Shown in pieces: positions 8,290 to 17,330 of a stretch of DNA of 64,000 bases. The translations under genes were made by a program, and so were the position numbers. The notes beneath the pieces were generated by a model, which did no database searches, was not told the origin of the DNA, and worked only from the letters and a program-made list of their open reading frames with translations. Every line of letters begins with the position of its first letter. Within the stretch, counting starts at the first letter, position 1. The stretch comes from Collimonas arenae (GTDB lineage Bacteria > Pseudomonadota > Gammaproteobacteria > Burkholderiales > Burkholderiaceae_D): positions 3,286,001 through 3,350,000 of the forward strand of contig NZ_CP009962.1 in NCBI RefSeq assembly GCF_000786695.1. Reading direction: 5' to 3'.

Positions 8290-8600
8290 GATGAGCTCCT
8301 ATCTTGATTAAATGCGTATTGGAATAATCATGAAGCGCCTATTTATGTATTCAATTTACGCGCGCCTTCGATTCACGCGCAGCGCGGATGTTGATAGAAA
8401 AATTATTTAACGGTCATATTGACTCCCGGGGAATTAGTGAATGACGCGCGGCGGACTGTTCCACTGGCTCGCCGTGGTCCCGCACTGATTGATTGGCAAG
8501 GCCGCCGCGTCATGAAACCCGACAGCCCAGCAATCGTCGACTTTCTTACCGTCAAATTAGTCACTCGGCAAGACATCTGCTCCGTGCGGGGAAAGTATTG
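8290..8600. other. Intergenic region, no gene seen
   Basis: About 310 bp between the BON gene and the downstream end of the glycine-zipper gene. It should carry the BON gene promoter. I see no convincing gene on either strand; the plus-strand frame across it is antisense to the glycine-zipper gene. Confidence 0.4.
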
Positions 8601-8807
8601 CTATTTCTTTATTTCATTCCCGATAACGCCGCCGACGGCCGCGCCTCCGACCGTGCCGATGCCGCTACCATTAGTCAATACCGCACCTGCAACACCACCG
8701 ATGGCTGCACCTGCCGCAGTATTTCGTGTTCGCGGCGTCCAGTCGGCGCATCCTGCTAAAACCACGATGGCGAGAATGGCAGTGCCCAATCTTTGCTTGG
8801 AACTCAT
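8601..8807 (-). CDS. Glycine-zipper lipoprotein, OsmB-like, 68 aa
   Basis: The start at 8807 (MSSKQRLGTAILAIVVLAGC) is chosen from the AGGAGG ribosome site upstream. The lipobox VLAGC puts the lipidated cysteine at residue 20. The rest is a glycine-zipper pair, AAGAAIGGVAGAVL and GTVGGAAVGGVIGNEIKK, as in OsmB and the Gly-zipper_2TM families. Such proteins sit in the outer membrane and respond to osmotic or envelope stress; the exact role is unknown. Confidence 0.85.
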   Translation of the reverse strand: MSSKQRLGTAILAIVVLAGCADWTPRTRNTAAGAAIGGVAGAVLTNGSGIGTVGGAAVGGVIGNEIKK

Positions 8808-9002
8808 GCTAGCCTCCTTTTTAATCGTCACACTCGACTCGTATAGGTTAGAGGACGTCAGTTTTCTCAAGTTCCCGTTTAAAGAGCGCAGCAACTATGC
8901 CAAGCATCGGGGGTTTCCGTGTCGTATGTACACTTTTTCTTTCCCCAACCTGAAACAATTGACAATATTAATCCGGAGAAAATTTACAGCAATACATCCG
9001 AG

Positions 9003-10058
9003 CTATCCGTTTCCATACATACGTGCCAGAAAACGGCGGAAGAAATAAGCCAGAGGAATGCAAAGCAAGATAGCCAGAACCGTGCTGACGATGCTCCAGC
9101 CCAGGGCGTAGTTGTAGTTTTTCGGAATAACATGCAAGGATGTCGCCATACCCCGCACCACTCCCAGGAAAACAAAATGCGCCGGAAAAATAACCAGCGT
9201 ATTGGCTGAAAGCCAGCGGCTTATTCCACATGCCGGCAATAGGCCCGATACAGAAAATGTGGCGATAATGCCCAGCAGCGAAGTCAGCAGATAAAACGCC
9301 GGCCGCATGCCGAAGTACATGTTAGCCAGGTCGACTTTGTCGTTAAATGAACCTGTATAAATCAGTAGCGTCGACGACAGGGAAAAAATCAGCAAAAGAT
9401 AGATGACCGCCCTGTTTTCGAATTGCATTTTATCGCGGACAAACTGCCCTATTGCATAAAACGATAGCGCGATCCACATGCTGTCCATCCCAAGCGGAAG
9501 CCTGTATGGAAGATATTTCCAGATCATCGTAACTACAAATGCGAGAACCGCAAACAACCCCGTCGACGCCAGCAACGTCATGAATTTGCGTGAAGCCTGA
9601 TACATGATCGCAGTCAGGATCAGGCAGGGGAAAAACCACAGCGGCGGATCTATGTACAAATCCGGCTCCAGGCCGGTAAATAATCCGGCTACTGGCTCAT
9701 ACCATGCCCGGCCGGAAAAAAGCACGCCCTTCTCTCCTATATTGCGCGTGGCGATCCAATACAGGAATGCGAACAGGAAAAAGAAAACATAAGGTACGCC
9801 AAGGGTTCGCACTGTCTGTTTTACATTGCTAAAAACAGTTGCGTTCAATTTGCTTGCTTTTAGCAGGAATCCGGAAAGGAAGAAAAACAGGGGGACGTGG
9901 AAGCTGAATATAACGCGCGCCACATAATCTGGCAGACCCCGGCTGTGGCCGAGGACAACCAGTATGATGCCGATCGCCTTGGCGTTATCTACAAAGCCAA
10001 AGCGATCGGATACGGTGGTGCTGTATAGCGAGCGCTGCTGCAGAAAAGACGAATTCAT
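9003..10058 (-). CDS. Acyltransferase 3 family membrane protein, last gene of EPS operon
   Basis: The 351-residue polytopic protein has the acyltransferase-3 hallmarks: DNAKAIGIILVVLGH at about residues 24-38 with the conserved H, then FSFHVPLFFFLSGFLL. About ten hydrophobic helices follow. These enzymes add acetyl or other acyl groups to surface sugars. The ATG directly abuts the manB stop, so it is translated with the polysaccharide operon. It probably decorates the EPS repeat unit, together with the second acyltransferase of the cluster. It has a basic, short C-terminus (RFLARMYGNG). Confidence 0.88.
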   Translation of the reverse strand: MNSSFLQQRSLYSTTVSDRFGFVDNAKAIGIILVVLGHSRGLPDYVARVIFSFHVPLFFFLSGFLLKASKLNATVFSNVKQTVRTLGVPYVFFFLFAFLYWIATRNIGEKGVLFSGRAWYEPVAGLFTGLEPDLYIDPPLWFFPCLILTAIMYQASRKFMTLLASTGLFAVLAFVVTMIWKYLPYRLPLGMDSMWIALSFYAIGQFVRDKMQFENRAVIYLLLIFSLSSTLLIYTGSFNDKVDLANMYFGMRPAFYLLTSLLGIIATFSVSGLLPACGISRWLSANTLVIFPAHFVFLGVVRGMATSLHVIPKNYNYALGWSIVSTVLAILLCIPLAYFFRRFLARMYGNG

Positions 10059-11471
10059 CTAGGTTAAGGAGGTTGAAAAAGGCAGCTGCGCATCTGGCTT
10101 GGCGGCCAGGATCACACGCCCGAATTCCGCCTGGATAAGCGCCAGCACATGATCCGACTCTGCTTCAAAGCGCATCACCACTACCGGTGTGGTATTGGAC
10201 GAGCGAGCCAGACCAAAGCCGCCTGGATATTCGACCCGCAAACCGTCAATCTTGATGATCTCGTCGGATCCAGGGAAATCTGCTTCCCGTTGTAACTGTT
10301 CGATCAATGCGAAATTCTCTCCCTCGTGCAACTGCAGTTGCAGCTCGGGCGTGCTGACAGACTGTGGCAATGCGTTCAACAATGCAGACGGATCGCTTTC
10401 ATGGCTGAGCAGCTCCAGCAAACGCGCGCCTGCGTACAGACCGTCATCGAAGCCGTACCAGCGATCCTTGAAGAAAATATGTCCGCTCATTTCTCCTCCG
10501 AGCGGCGCCCCGGTTTCGCGCATCTTGGCTTTGACCAGCGAGTGGCCGGTCTTCCACATCAGCGGCTTGCCGCCGTGCGTTGCTATCCATGGCGCCAGAT
10601 GGCGCGTGCATTTGACGTCGTACAGGATTTCGCGGCCGGGGTTACGGGTCAGCACGTCTGCGGCAAACAACATCAACTGGCGATCCGGGTAAATAATCTG
10701 GCCATCCTTGGTGACCACGCCAAGGCGGTCGCCGTCGCCATCGAATGCCAGTCCCAGTTCGGCATCCGAGTTCTGCAAGGTACGGATCACGTCTTGCAGG
10801 TTTTCCGGATGCGCGGGATCGGGATGATGGTTGGGAAAAGTGCCGTCCACCTCGCAGAACAGTTCTTGCACCTCGCAACCGAGCGCACGATACAGCTCGC
10901 CGGCAAATGCACCGGCGACGCCGTTGCCGCAGTCGACCACGATCTTCATCGGACGCACCAGCCTGACGTCACCGATAATCCGCTGCAAATAGGCTTCCTT
11001 GATGTCATGCTTGCGATAGCTGCCGGTTACTGTCGCTGCCGTGGCATTCGTGGCATTAATGCTGTCGCTGGCAATCCTACGGTATAACTGCTGGATCGCA
11101 TCGCCATAAATCGCTTCACCTGCCAGCACCATCTTGAAACCGTTGTAATCCGGCGGATTATGACTGCCGGTAACCATGATTCCGGACTGCGCGCCCAGCA
11201 CATGTGTCGCAAAGTACACCATCGGCGTCACCACCACGCCAAGATCAATCACCGCCATGCCGACATCTTGCAAGCCTGCGGCCAGGGCTTCGGCCAGTTC
11301 CGGGCCGGACAAGCGCCCATCGCGGCCGATAACGACTTCATGCTCGCCTTTGGCGCGCGCCGCCAGGCCAAACGCCCGGCCAATCTGGCGAGCGATACCG
11401 GCGTCCAGGGTGGTCCCGACTACGCCGCGAATGTCATAAGCTTTAAATATCGATTTTTGAATTGAGAGCAT
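10059..11471 (-). CDS. manB: Phosphomannomutase / phosphoglucomutase
   Basis: This enzyme interconverts hexose 6- and 1-phosphates and supplies mannose-1-phosphate for GDP-mannose. The 470 residues show the active-site serine loop TGSHNPP (S103), the metal loop FDGDGDRLG (D244, D246, D248) and the sugar-binding loop GGEMSGH. The C-terminal phosphate-binding segment (GLARSSNTTPVVVMRFEA) is present. It resembles AlgC/PMM-PGM and so could also make glucose-1-phosphate. It lies 18 bp after manC in the EPS operon. Confidence 0.93.
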   Translation of the reverse strand: MLSIQKSIFKAYDIRGVVGTTLDAGIARQIGRAFGLAARAKGEHEVVIGRDGRLSGPELAEALAAGLQDVGMAVIDLGVVVTPMVYFATHVLGAQSGIMVTGSHNPPDYNGFKMVLAGEAIYGDAIQQLYRRIASDSINATNATAATVTGSYRKHDIKEAYLQRIIGDVRLVRPMKIVVDCGNGVAGAFAGELYRALGCEVQELFCEVDGTFPNHHPDPAHPENLQDVIRTLQNSDAELGLAFDGDGDRLGVVTKDGQIIYPDRQLMLFAADVLTRNPGREILYDVKCTRHLAPWIATHGGKPLMWKTGHSLVKAKMRETGAPLGGEMSGHIFFKDRWYGFDDGLYAGARLLELLSHESDPSALLNALPQSVSTPELQLQLHEGENFALIEQLQREADFPGSDEIIKIDGLRVEYPGGFGLARSSNTTPVVVMRFEAESDHVLALIQAEFGRVILAAKPDAQLPFSTSLT

Positions 11472-11489
11472 GATGTGTGCCTATACAAG

Positions 11490-12941
11490 TTAACTTCGTT
11501 TATAAATATCGTCGAAACGGACAATGTCGTCTTCGCCGAGATAGCTTCCTGACTGCACTTCTATCAAATGCAGCGGCAATTTCCCGGGATTCTCAAGCCT
11601 GTGCTTGACGCCGATAGGGATATAAGTCGATTCATTTTCAGTGAGAAATTTTTCTTCTTCTCCCCGGGTAATACGCGCCGTTCCGCTCACTACCACCCAA
11701 TGTTCCGCGCGGTGATGGTGCATTTGCAAGGAAAGCTTGCCGCCCGGCTCCACCGTAATCCGCTTGACCTGAAAGCGGTCGCCCATGTCGATGCCTTCAT
11801 AGCTGCCCCAGGGCCGATACACGCGGATATGGTTCATGTGTTCGGTACGGCTATTCTTCTTGAGGTCTTCGACGATTTTCTTGACGCCTTGCACCTGGTC
11901 CTTATGCACCACCAGCACCGCATCCTTGGTTTCCACCACCACCACGTCCTGGATGCCGACTACCGCTACAAAGCGGTTTTCAGCACGTATCAGCGAATTT
12001 CGCACGTCGTCCGTATACACATCGCCGCGCAGTACATTGCCGTTTTCATCGCCTTTCAGTACTTGCCACAACGCAGACCAGGAGCCGATATCGTTCCAGC
12101 CGATTTCAGCCGGCACCACCACCGCGTGCCGGGTATGCTCCATCACCGCATAATCGATGGATTCCGCCGGACAGGCCGCGAAAGAAACTTCATCCAGCCG
12201 ACAGAAATCGAGATCGCGATAGGCCCCCTCGAAAGCCTTTTGAGAGCTCTCCGCGATAAGCGGCCGAAACTCGCGCAACTCTTCCAGATACCGCTTCGGC
12301 TGGAACAGAAACATGCCGCTGTTCCAACTGTATGCGTCGTCCTTCACAAACATCTCCGCAGTCGCCTTGTCCGGCTTTTCGACGAACCGTTCGACGGCGT
12401 AACATCTTTCGGTACCAGGCAATGCTGTCTTGGCTCGGCGGATATAGCCGTAACCGGTTTCCGGCGCGGACGGCACGATGCCGAACGTCGCGAGCGCGCC
12501 CTTTCCTGCCGCTAGCGCGGCACGCTGGATAGCTGCGTGAAAAGCTTCGGGGTCATTAATCATATGATCGGCCGGCAGCACCAGCATCAGCGCATCTGCC
12601 TTGCTCTCTGCATCGGCCTTTCTCTCTTTCACATGCTGCAACAGATAGTGCGCCGCCACCGCAACCGTAGGCGCAGTGTTCCGGCCTTCCGGCTCCAGCA
12701 AAATGCCGAGCGGCGCAATCCCGATCGCCCGCAACTGCTCTGCCACCATGAAACGATGCTCGTTACCGCAGGTGAGCAGAGGCGGCATCAGTTCCGTCCA
12801 CTCTGCCAGGCGCAGCAAGGTTTCCTGCAACATGGAATATCTGGAACACAACGGCAACAGTTGCTTCGGCAGGGCTTCGCGCGACAATGGCCACAACCGC
12901 GTTCCGGACCCTCCGGCAAGGATAACAGGATATATTTTCAT
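11490..12941 (-). CDS. manC: Mannose-1-phosphate guanylyltransferase / mannose-6-phosphate isomerase
   Basis: This bifunctional enzyme makes GDP-mannose. I choose the start at 12941 (MKIYPVILAGGSGTRLWPLS) because its ATG overlaps the upstream stop as ATGA and the pyrophosphorylase signature begins there. The 483-residue protein has the nucleotide-binding GGSGTRLWP motif near residue 10, FVEKP in the middle, and a C-terminal cupin isomerase domain (KRITVEPGGKLSLQMHHHRAEHW) with the metal-binding histidines. Length and domain order match ManC/CpsB/XanB. It is translationally coupled to the preceding nucleotidyltransferase. Confidence 0.93.
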   Translation of the reverse strand: MKIYPVILAGGSGTRLWPLSREALPKQLLPLCSRYSMLQETLLRLAEWTELMPPLLTCGNEHRFMVAEQLRAIGIAPLGILLEPEGRNTAPTVAVAAHYLLQHVKERKADAESKADALMLVLPADHMINDPEAFHAAIQRAALAAGKGALATFGIVPSAPETGYGYIRRAKTALPGTERCYAVERFVEKPDKATAEMFVKDDAYSWNSGMFLFQPKRYLEELREFRPLIAESSQKAFEGAYRDLDFCRLDEVSFAACPAESIDYAVMEHTRHAVVVPAEIGWNDIGSWSALWQVLKGDENGNVLRGDVYTDDVRNSLIRAENRFVAVVGIQDVVVVETKDAVLVVHKDQVQGVKKIVEDLKKNSRTEHMNHIRVYRPWGSYEGIDMGDRFQVKRITVEPGGKLSLQMHHHRAEHWVVVSGTARITRGEEEKFLTENESTYIPIGVKHRLENPGKLPLHLIEVQSGSYLGEDDIVRFDDIYKRS

Positions 12942-14080
12942 AGCTCGCTCATCGCCAGTTCGTTTGCGCTTTCCGGCGCACGGTCGCGCGCGTCGCCCCA
13001 CTCATGGGTGTCGCTCTCCTGCAAACGACGCATGTCGCCTGCCCGGTTCACGCTGTACTCCTTGAATACGATCACCTCGTCCAGTTGGGCGTCGCAGAGT
13101 ATGCGGGTGTATTCAAACAGCACGCTGCGCACCACCTGGGCGCCGGAACAGATGTGACTGCCATGTCCGATCCAGGTCGGGCCGACAATCTTGCAGCCGG
13201 CTTCGATGCGGCAACCGGAACCGATATACACCGGACCTTCGATGGTGCTGCCCTCCCAATCTATACTGGTATTGAGACCCACCCACACACCCTCGGCAAT
13301 TTGCTGCCCCGGGATTTCCATCTGGGCGACTTCGCCCTGCAGCACGCTTTGCGAGACGCTCCAGAAATCGGTCACGCTGCCGATATCGATCCAGTTGAAA
13401 AAGCCTTGCTGCGCGTAGAACGGCAAGCCCTTTTGCGCCATTAGCGGAAACAGTTCGGAACCGATGTCGAACACGGTATCTGCAGGGATCAGATCGATTA
13501 CTTCCGGTTCAAAGATGTAAATGCCGGTGCTGGCGAAATTCGACAGGGCTTCCTCTTGCTTCGGTTTCTCCTGGAACGACTGCACCCGGCCATCCTTGTC
13601 CATGACAACCACGCCATAGCTGTCGACCTTGTCCCACGGCACTTCCTTGGTAATGACGCTGGCAAGCGCGCCTTTGCGCTTGTGTTCGAACAGTGCGGAG
13701 ATAAGATCAAGGTCGATCAGGGCGTCGCCGCATATCACGATGGTGGTGTCGTCGAAAAAGTGCGCGAATTCCTGGATTTTCTTGATGCCGCCAGCCGAGC
13801 CAAGCGGCTCCGGCACCACTTCGCCGCTTTCATTGACGTAGCCTTCGAAGGAATAGCCGATCTGCACCCCGAACTGCTTTCCGTCGCCGAAATATTCTTC
13901 GATCTTATGATGCAGATAACTGACATTGACCATGATGTCCTTGACGCCATAGCTGGCAAGGTATTCAACCAGATAAGCCATCACCGGCTTTCCCAGAATC
14001 GGAATCATCGGCTTGGGGAGATCGTAGGTCAGCGGGCGTACCCGGGTACCTTTGCCGGCGGCTAGAATCATTGCTTTCAT
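12938..14080 (-). CDS. NDP-sugar pyrophosphorylase, GDP-mannose-type with left-handed beta-helix
   Basis: The start at 14080 (MKAMILAAGKGTRVRPLTYD) is chosen from the GAGGTGA ribosome site upstream. The N-terminal nucleotidyltransferase domain shows AAGKGTRVRPLT and LPKPMIPI; further motifs are ICGDALIDLDL, FQEKP and NWIDIGSVTDFW. A C-terminal hexapeptide-repeat region follows (IEGPVYIGSGCRIEAGCKIV). This architecture fits mannose-1-phosphate guanylyltransferases of the archaeal/eukaryotic type or glucose-1-phosphate uridylyl/thymidylyl relatives, and the donor cannot be fixed from sequence. With ManC directly after it, the operon may have two routes to GDP-mannose or supply a second nucleotide sugar. 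Confidence 0.85.
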   Translation of the reverse strand: MKAMILAAGKGTRVRPLTYDLPKPMIPILGKPVMAYLVEYLASYGVKDIMVNVSYLHHKIEEYFGDGKQFGVQIGYSFEGYVNESGEVVPEPLGSAGGIKKIQEFAHFFDDTTIVICGDALIDLDLISALFEHKRKGALASVITKEVPWDKVDSYGVVVMDKDGRVQSFQEKPKQEEALSNFASTGIYIFEPEVIDLIPADTVFDIGSELFPLMAQKGLPFYAQQGFFNWIDIGSVTDFWSVSQSVLQGEVAQMEIPGQQIAEGVWVGLNTSIDWEGSTIEGPVYIGSGCRIEAGCKIVGPTWIGHGSHICSGAQVVRSVLFEYTRILCDAQLDEVIVFKEYSVNRAGDMRRLQESDTHEWGDARDRAPESANELAMSEL

Positions 14081-14137
14081 TGATGTCACCTCATGCAAGT
14101 TGATAAAAAATATGTCGTGTGTTGCCGTTACAGTTAT

Positions 14138-14878
14138 CTACGAACTTTCTCCACTGTATTTGCGGCACAACAACAGGAATTTCACGATGTCGACGGTATA
14201 GCGGCGTACTAATCGCCGCGGCTCGATGCAGAGGCGGTACAGCCATTCAAGATGAATCCGTTGCACCAGGCGCGGCGCGCGCGGCTTGTCGCCACTCCAG
14301 AAATCAAACAAGGCGCCGACCCCGATCACCACATTGGCATCGAGCGCCTGGCGATTAGCCAGGATCCATTCCTCCTGCATCGGATTGCCCAGCGCCACCA
14401 GCACCATTTCTGCCTGTGCGTTGTTGATCAGCTCAACCAGGACGGCGCGATCTTTTGCCAGCCCGCCGTAGCCGTCGCATGTACCGACCACTTCCTGTTT
14501 CAAGGTCGTGCGCACATATTCGGCAGCCTTGCCAAGCATCTCGGGTTTCCCACCCAGCATGAACACGCGCATCGAAATGTTTGCGCCAGAAAGAAAGTAC
14601 GGAATGAAATCCGTACCGTTCAAATTCTCTTTGAACGCGTCGCGGCGGAACAGATAGGCGGCGATATCCATGCCGACACCGTCATTGACGATTGTCACCG
14701 ACATGTTTTTCATCTTGTCCAGCAGATGGCGGCACTGAACGATGAAATTCGTATTGGCAAAGAACAAGGTCATTTTTTTGTTGATCCACATCGTCCGCAG
14801 CAGATATCGTGACAACACGGGCGTGGTGGTTTTGACCACCGGAAAGCCGGCGATGGGAATAACATTTTTTTCAGCCAC
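14138..14878 (-). CDS. WecG/TagA/CpsF (GT26) glycosyltransferase, GumM-like
   Basis: This family transfers a sugar to a lipid-linked intermediate at the inner face of the membrane; GumM in xanthan synthesis is a relative. I choose the GTG at 14878 because AAGGAG lies six bases upstream; the ATG at 14893 would itself overlap that ribosome site. The 246-residue product shows the family motifs FFANTNFIVQC, NDGVGMDIAA, FMLGGKPEML, GTCDGYGG and VALGNPMQEEWI, ending in a basic amphipathic segment that attaches to the membrane. It is inside the EPS operon after the flippase. Confidence 0.9.
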   Translation of the reverse strand: MAEKNVIPIAGFPVVKTTTPVLSRYLLRTMWINKKMTLFFANTNFIVQCRHLLDKMKNMSVTIVNDGVGMDIAAYLFRRDAFKENLNGTDFIPYFLSGANISMRVFMLGGKPEMLGKAAEYVRTTLKQEVVGTCDGYGGLAKDRAVLVELINNAQAEMVLVALGNPMQEEWILANRQALDANVVIGVGALFDFWSGDKPRAPRLVQRIHLEWLYRLCIEPRRLVRRYTVDIVKFLLLCRKYSGESS

Positions 14879-14947
14879 AAGAAACTCCTTCATTGACAAC
14901 AGAACCAATCGAGCAAGGACTGCGCGTCCTGCCCAGCGCAGCGTCGC

Positions 14948-16432
14948 CTATCGCGCACGGCGCAGCCGCATGGCGGACAACAGCAATTCATGCCAGGAAG
15001 CGTTAACCGCCCTGATGCGCCAGCCTGTAGCGGCAACCATGAGCGGGTACAGCAGACACGCGATGACTACCCCCCCTCCTATCAGCGTGATGTTGGTGAA
15101 GCGTTCCGGCATCAGTGAGAGATAGCCGGCTAACCCGAGAAACAGGATGACGCTCCCCACCAATGGCGGCGCTAGCGCATACCACATCACGCGCACATCG
15201 AGACCGAGTTCGCGGTTCAGCAGATATTGTGAAATCGGAAATACAACCAGGTAGGCGCCGCAAAACGCCAGGCTCATGCCGAGCAGGCCGAATTGATAAA
15301 ATCCTGCAGCCAACGTCGTTGCCAGCAGCAATTGCGCGATACCGAGCCACACCGGCAAGCGATTTTTTCCCATTGCAAAAAACACGTAGTCATTCAGATG
15401 AACGATCGACGACACCATATACAGCAGCGCCAGAACACCGACTACGGGCGCCGCAGGCAGCCATTTAGCGCCAAAAACGGCCACTACCAAAGGCTCTGCC
15501 AGTACGCCTTGGAAACACAGCAAAGGGGCCATGCAAAACAGCGTGATGCCGACAATTTTCAGATAGCCGCGCCGCAGCGCAGCCTTGTCCGTCCCCGCAT
15601 CGGAAAATACCGGCAGCGCGACTTTTTGCATGGAACTGGAGATCACCAGGTACACCGCCGAGGTAATACGCTTGGCCAGGTTATACAAGCCGGTGGCATG
15701 CGGCCCCAGAAAAAAGCCGACCAGGAGCGAATCGCCATTGGTGTTGGCAAAACTCAGCGCGCCGGTCATTCCGACCTGCCGGATATCGTTCCAGTATTTA
15801 CCGTTCAGCGCACGATCAAAAACGATCGCCGGCAGCCATCGGCTTTGCACCACGACCAGCAGCAGCCCCAGGCCGGATGCCGTGACCTGCTGCACCACCA
15901 GCGACATCGCGCCCCAGCCGCTGGCCGCAAGCGCAATACCGATCCCGCCGCCAATCATCACCGAAGCAATCGAGCGGATTGCGAGTTGCCTGAACATCAT
16001 GTTACGTACCAGCCTGGCCTCATAGGCCCGCACCAGTCCGAATAAGAGAATTGAAACACTCATCCCCTGCAGCACTACTTTCAGGTTTGGCGCGCGAAAT
16101 AACGATGAAATCAAGTCAGCCGAAAAGAACATTGCCGCAGTCAGCAACAAGCCGGCAATCGAGCAGCACGTGAACACCCAGGAATACAGCCTGTCATTGG
16201 GCGCAATGGCACGCACGATAGGCATGGCGATGGCGTCGAACACGACCAACCGGGCAAATAAAATGAAAAGATTGGCGACCGTCAGCAAACCAAAGGCATC
16301 CGGTGCTAGAAAGCGCGCCAGCACGGCAAAGATCACGAACGACAGCAACTGCTGCGCGAGGTTATCCACGATCGACCAGACCGAGCCGGACGCCAGGTTG
16401 CCGCTCATGCCGTGCTGTTTCTTTACGTTCAT
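14948..16432 (-). CDS. Wzx-type polysaccharide flippase
   Basis: The polytopic protein (about 14 hydrophobic helices) matches the MATE/MVF-superfamily oligosaccharide flippases that move undecaprenyl-linked repeat units across the inner membrane. Typical N-terminal text is GSVWSIVDNLAQQLLSFVIF, then VLARFLAPDAFGLL. I place the start at 16432 (MNVKKQHG), where the ATG overlaps the stop of the preceding GT2 gene as ATGA; an ATG three codons earlier is possible. With the Wzy-like and EpsEFG proteins it makes the pathway Wzx/Wzy-dependent. Confidence 0.88.
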   Translation of the reverse strand: MNVKKQHGMSGNLASGSVWSIVDNLAQQLLSFVIFAVLARFLAPDAFGLLTVANLFILFARLVVFDAIAMPIVRAIAPNDRLYSWVFTCCSIAGLLLTAAMFFSADLISSLFRAPNLKVVLQGMSVSILLFGLVRAYEARLVRNMMFRQLAIRSIASVMIGGGIGIALAASGWGAMSLVVQQVTASGLGLLLVVVQSRWLPAIVFDRALNGKYWNDIRQVGMTGALSFANTNGDSLLVGFFLGPHATGLYNLAKRITSAVYLVISSSMQKVALPVFSDAGTDKAALRRGYLKIVGITLFCMAPLLCFQGVLAEPLVVAVFGAKWLPAAPVVGVLALLYMVSSIVHLNDYVFFAMGKNRLPVWLGIAQLLLATTLAAGFYQFGLLGMSLAFCGAYLVVFPISQYLLNRELGLDVRVMWYALAPPLVGSVILFLGLAGYLSLMPERFTNITLIGGGVVIACLLYPLMVAATGWRIRAVNASWHELLLSAMRLRRAR

Positions 16433-17265
16433 GTCCGCCATCCCTGCACGCGGGCCAATACGCTGACGTACTTGAAGCGTGCCTTAGGAAGATTGCCAGT
16501 CGCTATGGCCAGCAAAACCCCGCAGCAGGTCCGCAAACAGGCCACGGGAAAATACCAGAACGGATAACCGTTGATGCGCATCACGCGGCCGATGCCCGCT
16601 TCATATTTCTTTTGCCGGCTACAAGCACTGTCATCGAAATTGGCGGTTTTCACCGGATGGTGCAGCGTCATATCGCTCAGATACTTCAACTTGAAGCCCT
16701 GCTGCAAACTGCGCAGCAGATAATCGGTTCCCTCCGCCGCCCCCCATGCGGTGCCGGCGCCGACGCCCAGCGACTCATCGAACTGTCCGACCGCCTCGAC
16801 CACCCGCCGCCGCAGGAAAATACTGAATTCAATTGCGCCGCGCCAGACGTTATACCGGTCCAGCAACATGCTGCGCGCCAGCCAGCGCCCTTCTGTACGG
16901 CCGCTGCCGTCAGTGAAACGTCCCGTAATGCCGTCCAGCTCCTGATGGTCGCTCAGGACAGTTACCACCAGATCAAGCAGGCGCGGCGGATACCAGCAAT
17001 CGTCGTCGGGAAAGGCAATCACGTCGCCAGCGGCTACCGCCAGGCCCGCATTGCGCGCGCGCGAGGCGCCGCGCTCAGCTGAACGAATGTGCCGGATGGG
17101 GAATTTCCTGCCGTACAACGCCAGCAGCGGAACCAGCCTGTCGTCGTCGTTCTGGTCGACCACGATCAGTTCAAAATTCCGATAATCTTGGGCGTCCAGC
17201 GACTCTAAAAGCCGTGCCACTTCTTCGGAGCGTCCTAGCGTTGCTAGCACCAGTGAAAATTTCAT
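16429..17265 (-). CDS. Family 2 glycosyltransferase
   Basis: The start at 17265 (MKFSLVLATLGRSEEVARLL) follows a GGGAACG ribosome-like site. The GT-A fold signatures are clear: ELIVVDQNDDD (nucleotide binding), RGASRARNAGLAVA, and the metal-binding FPDDDCWYPP at about residues 84-93. A C-terminal extension of about 90 residues has DMTLHHPVKT and a hydrophobic segment near the end (FWYFPVACLRTCCGVLLAI) that could associate with the membrane. It would add one sugar of the EPS repeat unit. Donor and linkage are unknown. Confidence 0.88.
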   Translation of the reverse strand: MKFSLVLATLGRSEEVARLLESLDAQDYRNFELIVVDQNDDDRLVPLLALYGRKFPIRHIRSAERGASRARNAGLAVAAGDVIAFPDDDCWYPPRLLDLVVTVLSDHQELDGITGRFTDGSGRTEGRWLARSMLLDRYNVWRGAIEFSIFLRRRVVEAVGQFDESLGVGAGTAWGAAEGTDYLLRSLQQGFKLKYLSDMTLHHPVKTANFDDSACSRQKKYEAGIGRVMRINGYPFWYFPVACLRTCCGVLLAIATGNLPKARFKYVSVLARVQGWRT

Positions 17266-17330
17266 ATCGTTCCCTTTGTCAGTCTCGTGCATAGGCGGTA
17301 CATCACTTCACATCTCGCCAAGTACATCTG

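Noticed and set aside
12938..14080. Considered calling this gene GalU or RmlA
   Set aside because: The hexapeptide-repeat C-terminus and length do not fit those families well, and the donor cannot be told, so a general name is used.
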